Positions 41,863 to 47,728 of a stretch of 47,728 nucleotides of DNA are shown here, one piece after another. The notes under the pieces were generated by a model. It worked only from the letters and a program-made list of their open reading frames with translations. It ran no database searches and had not been told where the DNA came from. How positions within the stretch are numbered: position 1 is the first letter of the stretch; each line of letters opens with the position of its first letter. Source of the DNA: UBA11090 sp035560555 (GTDB lineage Bacteria; Spirochaetota; Spirochaetia; Treponematales; Rectinemataceae). Position numbers and translations under genes: made by a program. The DNA is taken from assembly GCA_035560555.1 (NCBI GenBank), contig DATMZF010000051.1:1-47728 (forward strand), read 5' to 3'.

Positions 41863-43059
41863 CTATAGCCGTTTCAGCGTCGCCCCAGAGAGGCGATCGT
41901 CGAGGGCGACAGGATTCCCATTTTTCATGTACAGGCGCGGCACTCTTCTTCCGATGCCGCACAACAGCTCGTTCCTGTTGGTGGAACCCCAATCGGAGGC
42001 TTCCATCAGGCCAATCGCCCCCCCGCCCAACAGAATGACTTCGTCGCCTTCCTCGACACCCTCGACCGCCCCGACGTCCACCATGGTTTGGTCCATGCAG
42101 ACGAGGCCCACCACGGCCGCCCTTTTCCCCCTCACGGCGACCTGAGCCTTGTTGCCGAAGCGACGGGGATAGCCGTCGGCGTAGCCGACAGGAAGGGTCG
42201 CGATGAGCGTGCCTCCCGGCGGCGCCGCCCAGGAATCGTCGTAGGAAACCATCTCGCCTTCGCTCAGCCGCCTTATCCTCGCGATCCTCGTCACGAAGGT
42301 CGCGGCGGGCGGGAATGGATAGGAATCGTATTCGGGCCCCATCCTGGAAGGGCGGACACCGAAGAAAGCCGCCCCCACCCTGACCATGTCGAGCCTGAAT
42401 TCGGGGTAGCGGACGGCGCCGATGCTGTCGCAGACATGGCGCGTTCCCGTCGGAATCCCTTTGCGGGCGCAAGCCGAGAGGATTTCGCTGTAGGCCGCGA
42501 ACTGAGCGATGTCGGAATCGCGACTTCGGAGCGCGAGATGGGTAAAAGTCCCCCGCACTTCCAGGCCCGCCATTTTTGCGATCGCCCCGATGATGCCTAC
42601 GGCATTCTCGTAGGGTTTCACGCCGAGCCGGTTCATGCCGGTATCCAGCTTTATATGGACGGGAAGCCTCGCGCCGGCGACGACAGCCGCGTCCGAAAAG
42701 GCCCTGGCATTCTCCACGCCGAACAGCGTCGGCATTATGCGCTCGCCGGCGGCGAGTCCGGCGAAAACACCCGGCGTGTACCCCATGACCAGGATGCCGG
42801 CATCGGGAAAAGCCCTCCGCAGCTCGAGGGCCTCGGATATAGTGGCGACGGCGAGCATGTCGGCTCCCGCCGACAATAGCGTTTCGCCGACCATCACGGC
42901 GCCGTGCCCGTAAGCGTCGGCCTTGATGACGGCCGCGATTTTTACGCCCTTCCCGACAATGGCCCTCATGTCGCGGAAATTGGATCCTATGACATCGAGG
43001 TCGATGGAATAGTATGTCTGCCGTCCAAGCTTTCGCAGGATGTCGTCGTCAGGCTTCAT
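41863..43059 (-). CDS. Divergent alanine-racemase-family protein
   Basis: 398 residues, PLP fold III. PLP lysine Lys46 in AAVIKADAYGHGA and catalytic Tyr273 in MVSYDDSW are present; HIKLDTGMNRLG and VCMDQTMVDV also match. It departs from canonical Alr: HVCDSIGAVRYPE instead of H-x-x-NSAA, AFFG instead of YG in the substrate entry segment, SYDD instead of SYG, and a C-terminal extension with ALDDRLSGATL. It overlaps the end of the dapF-like gene by 11 bases. Broad-specificity or non-alanine racemase is possible (inference). 53 bases separate it from the M20 gene. Confidence 0.85.
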   Translation of the reverse strand: MKPDDDILRKLGRQTYYSIDLDVIGSNFRDMRAIVGKGVKIAAVIKADAYGHGAVMVGETLLSAGADMLAVATISEALELRRAFPDAGILVMGYTPGVFAGLAAGERIMPTLFGVENARAFSDAAVVAGARLPVHIKLDTGMNRLGVKPYENAVGIIGAIAKMAGLEVRGTFTHLALRSRDSDIAQFAAYSEILSACARKGIPTGTRHVCDSIGAVRYPEFRLDMVRVGAAFFGVRPSRMGPEYDSYPFPPAATFVTRIARIRRLSEGEMVSYDDSWAAPPGGTLIATLPVGYADGYPRRFGNKAQVAVRGKRAAVVGLVCMDQTMVDVGAVEGVEEGDEVILLGGGAIGLMEASDWGSTNRNELLCGIGRRVPRLYMKNGNPVALDDRLSGATLKRL

Positions 43060-43996
43060 TTTTCCCGCCGGCCAGCCTGGGATTATCCGCTCCCAGAGCG
43101 CCCCAAATAATCAGTCCACCCACCATCGCTTGGGAAAATCGCCCTCCGTAGATGCCTAGGGCGGGACCGGTCATCAGCACCGAGGGACCTGAGAGGTCGA
43201 GCGAAAGCATGCCGCCGGGCATACGCACCTGGACGAGACCGACGACGAGGCCAAGCCTTTTGGCGACGCTCGCCGCCGCGCAGGAGGACGAGCCGCTCGC
43301 GAGTGTATAGCCCGCTCCCCGCTCCCAAATTTCGATCTTCAGGTTGTGCCTGTCCAGGACCTCGGCGAACTGCACGTTCGTTTTTTCGGGGAAAAGCGGG
43401 TGGCATTCGACGAGCGGCCCCAGCCGCTTCGCGAGTTCGGGAGTCGGATTCTTTGAAAAAATGACACAATGGGGATTGCCCATCGAGACGAAGGTCGCCG
43501 TGACGCTTTCGGTTCCGAGTTCCAGTTTTCCCTGGACAAACTCAGACAGGTCTGTTTTAAGACCCGCTTTCCGCGCCGAAAACGAGGGCTCGCCCATATC
43601 GACGCTGATGAGCGGCGGCTCAAGGCTTTCAACCTTCGCCCGGACGATGCCTCCCTTCGTGCCGACAAGGAATTCCTCGCCGCCGACATAACCTTGCTCG
43701 GCGAGGAAGAGACAGAAAATTCTCAGGCCGTTGCCGCTCTTTTCCGCCTCCGATCCATCGGGGTTGAAGATCCGCACCCATGGGACGACATCGGGAGAGA
43801 TCCGTCCGGAAGGCAATCCCGCAAGGTCATTTTCGGACGCGAGCGGGCCCAGCAATATGCCGTCCGAACCCGCGCCCCTATTCCTGTCGCAGATCGCGCG
43901 CACGGCGCCGGCAATGGGAATGAAGGGGAATACCCGAGGATCGATGACGATGTAATCGTTGCCCAAGGCATGATATTTAATGAATTCAGCCAACAT
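43049..43996 (-). CDS. Diaminopimelate epimerase homologue with both catalytic cysteines replaced by serine
   Basis: 315 residues, DapF fold. Typical segments: KYHALGNDYIVID, FNPDGSEAEKSGNGLRIF, GNPHCVIF, ERGAGYTLASGSSSC. In DapF the acid/base pair is the Cys of CGNG and the first Cys of ACGTGAC; here these are Ser87 (codon at 43736-43738) and Ser234 (codon at 43295-43297), both AGC. The non-catalytic Cys239 is kept. Cys-to-Ser mutants of H. influenzae DapF are severely impaired in epimerisation, so normal DAP epimerase activity is doubtful. Overlaps both neighbouring racemase genes by 11 bases. AAGGA 8 bases before the ATG. Confidence 0.9.
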   Translation of the reverse strand: MLAEFIKYHALGNDYIVIDPRVFPFIPIAGAVRAICDRNRGAGSDGILLGPLASENDLAGLPSGRISPDVVPWVRIFNPDGSEAEKSGNGLRIFCLFLAEQGYVGGEEFLVGTKGGIVRAKVESLEPPLISVDMGEPSFSARKAGLKTDLSEFVQGKLELGTESVTATFVSMGNPHCVIFSKNPTPELAKRLGPLVECHPLFPEKTNVQFAEVLDRHNLKIEIWERGAGYTLASGSSSCAAASVAKRLGLVVGLVQVRMPGGMLSLDLSGPSVLMTGPALGIYGGRFSQAMVGGLIIWGALGADNPRLAGGKNEA

Positions 43997-45107
43997 AGGT
44001 CGTTTCCTTCGTGATCCGGGGCACGCGCTTCGAGATGCCGCAGGTCACTTCGTAATCGATGGTGCCCATGAGGCGAGCGAGTTCGCCGACGGGGAGCTCT
44101 GGCAGTCCGAAAAGCGTCGCCTCATCGCCGAGCGCGGCATCGGGGATATCGGTCACGTCTACCATGATCTGATCCATGCAGACGCGGCCGGCGATGGGCG
44201 CCTTCCTTCCCCTCACGATCACCTCCGCCTTGTTGGAAAGAAGGCGGGAATAGCCGTCGGCGTAGCCGATCTGCAGGAGGGCGATACGCGAATCCCTCCG
44301 CGCGGTGAACAACCTCCCATAACTCACGCTTTCGCCCTTTTCCAAGCCGCGGATAGTGGCGATGGACGCGCAGAGCTGCATGACTGGAGCGAATCCCTTC
44401 GGAGGCTTCGGGTCCGCGTCGGGCGAAAGCCCATAGAAGAGAATGCCGGGTCGAACCATGTCGAATCTGGCCTCGGGGATATGGAGAAGGGCCGCGCTGT
44501 TGGAAATGTGCCGTATGGGAGGGCGAACCCCGACGGCCCTCATGCCTTCGAGGGCGCGGCGGAATTCCGCGAGCTGACGCATTGAGAAGGAAGTATCGGG
44601 ATTGTCCGCCTCGGCGAAGTGGGAATACACACCCTCGATGACGAGCCCCGGCAAGGACGCGAGCAGACGGGTGAAGGATTCGGCTTCCTCGGGAGCGATG
44701 CCTTGCCGGTGCATACCGGTGTCTATCTTGACATGGATTCTGGCCAGGTGGTCCAGGCGGCGAGCCGACACGGAGAGGGCTTGGGCAAGCTCAGCGGTAA
44801 ATACTGTCTGTGTGATATTCTGTGAGACGATGATATCGGCGTTCGAAGGATCCGTCGTGCCGAGGACGAGGAGGGGCGAGGCGACGCCGGCGGAGCGGAG
44901 CTCGAGGGCTTCCTCGAGCAGGGCTACCGCGAGATAATCGATTCCTTCCTTGTCGAGGATTTGCGATACGGTTATGGCGCCGTGTCCATATGCGTCGGCC
45001 TTGATGACCGCGCAGACTTTCGCCGAGCCCGCGAGACGCCGAATCTCGCGCAGGTTGTTCACGAGATTTTCGGGATGGATATAAGCAGCCGCTTTTCTAT
45101 AGATCAT
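43986..45107 (-). CDS. alr: Alanine racemase
   Basis: 373 residues, canonical Alr: Lys36 in CAVIKADAYGHGA, HVKIDTGMHRQG, HISNSAALLHIPE, MVRPGILFYG, Tyr263 in SVSYGRLFTA, GYADGYSR, VCMDQIMVDVTD. Interconverts L- and D-alanine for the wall peptide. AAAGG precedes the ATG. The gene begins 14 bases after nagA and overlaps the dapF-like gene. Confidence 0.95.
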   Translation of the reverse strand: MIYRKAAAYIHPENLVNNLREIRRLAGSAKVCAVIKADAYGHGAITVSQILDKEGIDYLAVALLEEALELRSAGVASPLLVLGTTDPSNADIIVSQNITQTVFTAELAQALSVSARRLDHLARIHVKIDTGMHRQGIAPEEAESFTRLLASLPGLVIEGVYSHFAEADNPDTSFSMRQLAEFRRALEGMRAVGVRPPIRHISNSAALLHIPEARFDMVRPGILFYGLSPDADPKPPKGFAPVMQLCASIATIRGLEKGESVSYGRLFTARRDSRIALLQIGYADGYSRLLSNKAEVIVRGRKAPIAGRVCMDQIMVDVTDIPDAALGDEATLFGLPELPVGELARLMGTIDYEVTCGISKRVPRITKETTYVG

Positions 45108-45121
45108 ACATCATCAGCCTT

Positions 45122-46327
45122 TCATCGTGTCGGATTATCCCGGCTGTACCCTTTGGTTTCCGGGTTCGGTTCGCAAGGTCTACGGCAGGAGGTCAAGGAT
45201 CTATCCCATATGAAAAGGTCGGCGGGCGCGCCCTCTTCGATGCCGCCCCCGTGATCGCTGATCGCTAAGCCTAGGGCCGCGGCGGGAGCGCGGCTCATGG
45301 ACGCGATGGCCGAGGGAAGGGAAGCCCCCGTGGCCGCCATGTAGGATAGGGCGATTTGGATACCCAGTTTGTTGGATCCGATGAGCGTCCCCGTCTCGCT
45401 GTATCGCACTCCGTTTGTCCTGGAGGTGACGGACTTCCCGAAATAGCGGTATTCGCCGTAGTCGAGGCCGGCGGAGATCACCGCGTCGCTCGTGAGGATG
45501 AGCCGCTCCGGGGGAACGCAGAGCGAAGCCACCTTCATGCAGCTGCCGTTCACATGGATTCCGTCAGCGTTGAGTTCCGTCCAGGCGGGGCTGCCGGATA
45601 AGGCTACGTTGACGAGGCCGCCGCCGCCACCGCGGTGGTCCAATCCGCTCATCGCGTTGTAGAGGTGGGTCACGGAGAAGGGCGGCGGCGGCAAGGCGAC
45701 TGACGCGCTCGCGCCCGAATGCCCCAGCGAAATGAGGACGCCGTTCTCCCTCAGTATCGGATACAGCGCTTCGATGCCAGGCAGTTCCGGCGCGAGCGCC
45801 ATTATTCTGAGCCTGCCCCTGGCCGTATCTACTATTTTCCCGCATAAATCCGCGTCAGGAGCGTCTATCTGCGGCAGGTTTATCCCGCCGCGATGTTTCG
45901 GATCGATGAAGGGCCCTTCAATATAGATTCCGGGAATTACGGCCTCGGGCAGCCCCGAAGCTTCGATGGCCGCCACTAGCCTCTCCACGGCGCCCTCGTC
46001 CCAGAGGATGGTGGGGACGAAGCATCCCACTCCCCTCCGCTCGAGTCTCCTGGCGACTTCAAGGATGTCCTCCCCGCCCGCTACGTTTTCGAAACCTATG
46101 CCGAAGGCCCCATGGATATGCATTTCCACAAGACGCGGAAGCACGAGGGAACCTGAGCAATCGATGACAGGCAGGTCGCCGTCTCCTGGATTGGTAGACA
46201 GATGCTCAGGCAGGGCTTCGCGGCCTATACGGCATATTCTTCCCTCCCTGACGACGAGAGTTCCCCCTTCGACGAACCGGTCGGGCAGGACGAACGCGCC
46301 GCCCGCGAGAATGTAATTGTCTGCCAT
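45122..46327 (-). CDS. nagA: N-acetylglucosamine-6-phosphate deacetylase
   Basis: 401 residues from ATG 46327 (MADNYILAGG). Removes acetate from GlcNAc-6-P in amino-sugar and murein recycling. Motifs: MHIHGAFG (metal-proximal HxH region), YIEGPFIDPKHRGGIN, LGHSGAS, THLYNAMSGLDHR, ADGIHVNG, catalytic Asp in LILTSDAV. First gene of the recycling operon. No nagB nearby. A 14-base palindrome spans the start codon; no strong ribosome binding site. Confidence 0.94.
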   Translation of the reverse strand: MADNYILAGGAFVLPDRFVEGGTLVVREGRICRIGREALPEHLSTNPGDGDLPVIDCSGSLVLPRLVEMHIHGAFGIGFENVAGGEDILEVARRLERRGVGCFVPTILWDEGAVERLVAAIEASGLPEAVIPGIYIEGPFIDPKHRGGINLPQIDAPDADLCGKIVDTARGRLRIMALAPELPGIEALYPILRENGVLISLGHSGASASVALPPPPFSVTHLYNAMSGLDHRGGGGGLVNVALSGSPAWTELNADGIHVNGSCMKVASLCVPPERLILTSDAVISAGLDYGEYRYFGKSVTSRTNGVRYSETGTLIGSNKLGIQIALSYMAATGASLPSAIASMSRAPAAALGLAISDHGGGIEEGAPADLFIWDRSLTSCRRPCEPNPETKGYSRDNPTR

Positions 46328-46339
46328 ACTGGCCAGTAT
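46326..46339. promoter_or_regulatory. Palindrome over the nagA start codon
   Basis: ATACTGGCCAGTAT, a perfect palindrome of 14 bases including two bases of the nagA ATG. Similar in symmetry to GntR-type amino-sugar operators, but no regulator gene is adjacent. It would also block ribosome access if bound or folded. Confidence 0.55.
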
Positions 46340-46397
46340 TGTCGTATAGCTGGGCCTTCCTTGTAAAGGCGAGCGAGCTTCTTTCTTAGGCGGCACT

Positions 46398-46426
46398 GAC
46401 AAGCATCCGCTTCTGCGCTATCATGG
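46398..46426 (+). promoter_or_regulatory. Promoter of HAD phosphatase gene
   Basis: CTGACA (46398-46403), 17-base spacer, TATCAT (46421-46426), 28 bases before the ATG. Confidence 0.7.
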
Positions 46427-46454
46427 ACCGACCGATCGACACCAAGGAACGACG

Positions 46455-47255
46455 ATGAAAAACGGGAATTTCCGCTATATAGCCCTCGACATGGATGGCA
46501 CCATCCTCGACAAGAACTACGCCCTCTCCCCCGCCGTGAGGGACACGCTGATCGCCTGCCGCGAGCTGGGCAAGAAGGTGATCATCTCCACGGGACGAGT
46601 CTTCGCCTCGGCGAACAAGCACCTCGCGGCTCTGGGAGGTGCCGACGGTTTCGTCTGCTCGAATGGGGCCGACGTCTATGACAACGCCGGCGTCCTGATC
46701 TCCCAGACCCATATGGATGACGCCCTTTCGCGGATGTTCGTGGCTCTTGCCCGCGCCAACGATTCCCATTTCCACGCTTTCATCGGCGACAGCTGGTACT
46801 ACGAGCGCGAAAAAGCTTACACGCAGTTCTATATCAAGCGATCGGGTCTCGAGGGAAACCAGGTAAATTTCGACAACTTCGAAAGGCTCGGTTTCACGAA
46901 ATGCATGTTCCTCGACGACCACGAAAAGCTCGAAACGCTTCGAGAGCGGATTGAGAAGGAACTGGCAGGCCGGGCGCAGCTCATGTATTCCGCTCCCTTT
47001 ATGCTCGAGGTCGTCGTGAACGGCGTGAGCAAGTCCTCCGGCTTGAGGTCCTGCGTCGGCCATTGGGGCGGCAGCCTGGACGAAGTCATCGCCTTCGGCG
47101 ACGCCGGCAACGACGAGGATATGCTGCTCGCCGCCGGCTTCGGCGTGGCCATGGGCAACGCTTCCGATGAGCTGAAGGCCAAAGTCGACGCCGTGGCCCC
47201 TTCGGTCGACGAGGATGGCGTCGCCGTATTCCTGAAAAGCTTTTTCGATCTCTAG
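46455..47255 (+). CDS. HAD-superfamily phosphatase, Cof type (IIB)
   Basis: 266 residues. HAD motifs: ALDMDGTIL (motif I), ISTGR (II), lysine in VSKSSGL (III) and AFGDAGNDEDML (IV), with the C2 cap in the middle. Cof-type enzymes dephosphorylate sugar phosphates, FMN or PLP. AAGGA 6-7 bases before the ATG. Monocistronic with its own promoter, divergent from nagA. Confidence 0.92.
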   Translation: MKNGNFRYIALDMDGTILDKNYALSPAVRDTLIACRELGKKVIISTGRVFASANKHLAALGGADGFVCSNGADVYDNAGVLISQTHMDDALSRMFVALARANDSHFHAFIGDSWYYEREKAYTQFYIKRSGLEGNQVNFDNFERLGFTKCMFLDDHEKLETLRERIEKELAGRAQLMYSAPFMLEVVVNGVSKSSGLRSCVGHWGGSLDEVIAFGDAGNDEDMLLAAGFGVAMGNASDELKAKVDAVAPSVDEDGVAVFLKSFFDL

Positions 47256-47312
47256 GAAGGCCCCGCGCATAATGGAACGCCAAGCGGCTTTCGCGGCGCC
47301 GCGATTTCGTCC

Positions 47313-47342
47313 TTGACCCTTCGAGGCCGTCTTGGGTATCAT
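47313..47342 (+). promoter_or_regulatory. tRNA-Leu promoter
   Basis: TTGACC (47313-47318), 18-base spacer, TATCAT (47337-47342), 61 bases before the tRNA. A 12-base GC palindrome (47292-47303) lies just upstream. Confidence 0.65.
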
Positions 47343-47403
47343 TGCGACGTTGCGCGGCATGACGGCGCCCGCCGGGATCGCCTGCGCCTCGCGTTATCGA
47401 TGA

Positions 47404-47489
47404 GCCGGGGTGGTGGAATTGGTAGACACCAGGGACTTAAAATCCCTTGCTGTGCAAACGGCGTGCGGGTTCGAGACCCGTCCCCGGCA
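47404..47489 (+). tRNA. tRNA-Leu (TAA)
   Basis: 86 bases, class II with long variable arm. Acceptor GCCGGGG / CCCCGGC, anticodon stem GGGAC region with loop CTTAAAA (anticodon TAA), variable arm TTGCTGTGCAAACGGCGT region, T arm GCGGGTTCGAGACCCGT, discriminator A. No encoded CCA. Confidence 0.96.
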
Positions 47490-47728
47490 GGTTTTTCTAT
47501 TTTATTATAAAATAAACAAATATTAATCTATTTCAGAATCAGTTTACACAGTAAAACAAATCAAGATTTACGATCCGCCAGAAAAACAGCAGCTTTGAGT
47601 AATTTAGCACTCACGAAATATATTCGAGATAAGGCTGATAGTAGGGAGATAAGAAATTAGGGATGCGAACTCCGTCGACATTGTGGTTTACAATCGTAAA
47701 TGAAGATAGTAGAGTGAAAGGCAGAATA
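47490..47728. other. AT-rich segment directly after tRNA-Leu
   Basis: Base composition drops abruptly at the tRNA 3' end (tttttctattttattataaa and onwards). Apart from a possible minus-strand gene end at 47611-47728, no gene, hairpin terminator or repeat can be supported. This is consistent with an integration boundary or simply a T-rich tail; window ends too soon to tell. Confidence 0.5.
47611..47728 (-). CDS. Possible C-terminal end of an unidentified protein (partial)
   Basis: The only open minus-strand frame here gives 38 codons ending LSPYYQPYLEYIS before TGA, running off the right edge. Codon usage is AT-rich unlike the rest of the window. No family recognised; may be chance. Confidence 0.3.
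   Translation of the reverse strand, partial: ILPFTLLSSFTIVNHNVDGVRIPNFLSPYYQPYLEYIS

Noticed and set aside
41810..42472. N-terminal extension of the M20 amidohydrolase
   Set aside because: Runs through the end of the divergent alr gene in another frame; ATG 41809 has AAGGAG.
47292..47303. 12-base GC palindrome as a terminator of the HAD gene
   Set aside because: No loop and no T-run; insufficient for an intrinsic terminator.
1..47728. CRISPR array, insertion sequence or prophage
   Set aside because: No regularly spaced repeats, transposase, integrase or phage structural gene was found in any frame inspected.

Overview
The window looks like chromosomal DNA of a GC-rich spirochaete (Spirochaetales, Treponema/Spirochaeta-like). 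The evidence is indirect: a fused PyrB-PyrI aspartate carbamoyltransferase as in treponemes, two lipoproteins with loose spirochaete-type lipoboxes, an Rsm22-family protein and the overall gene mix. There is no rRNA or marker gene to settle it. Most of the window is dense, with operons held together by 4-11 base overlaps, and sigma70-type TTGACA/TATAAT promoters are easy to read.

Layout. 1-5.3 kb (minus): MarR, two ABC half-transporters forming a heterodimeric exporter, and a Nudix hydrolase cut by the window edge, coupled by three 4-base overlaps behind a promoter carrying a palindromic operator. 5.3-7.9 kb: TetR plus SDR, divergent from a second SDR, with repeated operator-like sites between. 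7.9-11.5 kb (minus): an EF-hand membrane protein coupled to an outer-membrane barrel candidate. 11.6-24.5 kb: housekeeping genes (thioredoxin with a CMPC centre, lipoprotein, RpiB, ROK kinase, beta-CASP hydrolase, RlmD-type methyltransferase, PyrBI, RlmB, cytidylate-kinase-like/BON protein, EamA exporter, threonine dehydrogenase, Rsm22). 24.5-24.8 kb: tRNA-Asp and tRNA-Pro, each followed by an intrinsic terminator. 24.8-30.9 kb: a less GC-rich signalling segment (lipoprotein, REC-PAS-GAF-HD-GYP protein, decayed HD-GYP gene, sensor kinase). 30.9-34.8 kb: MFS, FdhD, DUF606 transporter with a divergent Crp/Fnr regulator. 34.8-37.1 kb: TetR, SCP2, M24 operon. 37.2-39.5 kb: LysA and a class I glutamine-amidotransferase-like hydrolase, divergent.

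39.6-46.3 kb is the most interesting part: a six-gene minus-strand operon nagA, alr, dapF-like, divergent alr, M20 amidohydrolase, LD-carboxypeptidase. It reads as a module for recycling or remodelling peptidoglycan amino sugars and stem peptides. The DapF-like protein has serine at both positions normally held by the catalytic cysteines, and it sits between two alanine-racemase-type genes with identical 11-base overlaps on each side. The window ends with a HAD phosphatase, tRNA-Leu, and an abrupt change to AT-rich sequence directly after the tRNA, which may be the edge of an integrated element.

A second window-wide signal: at least seven genes (rpiB, the beta-CASP gene, rlmB, eamA, the rsm22-like gene, lysA, the second tetR; possibly rlmD) have no Shine-Dalgarno sequence and carry a -10 hexamer only 6-9 bases before the start codon, the arrangement expected for leaderless mRNAs.
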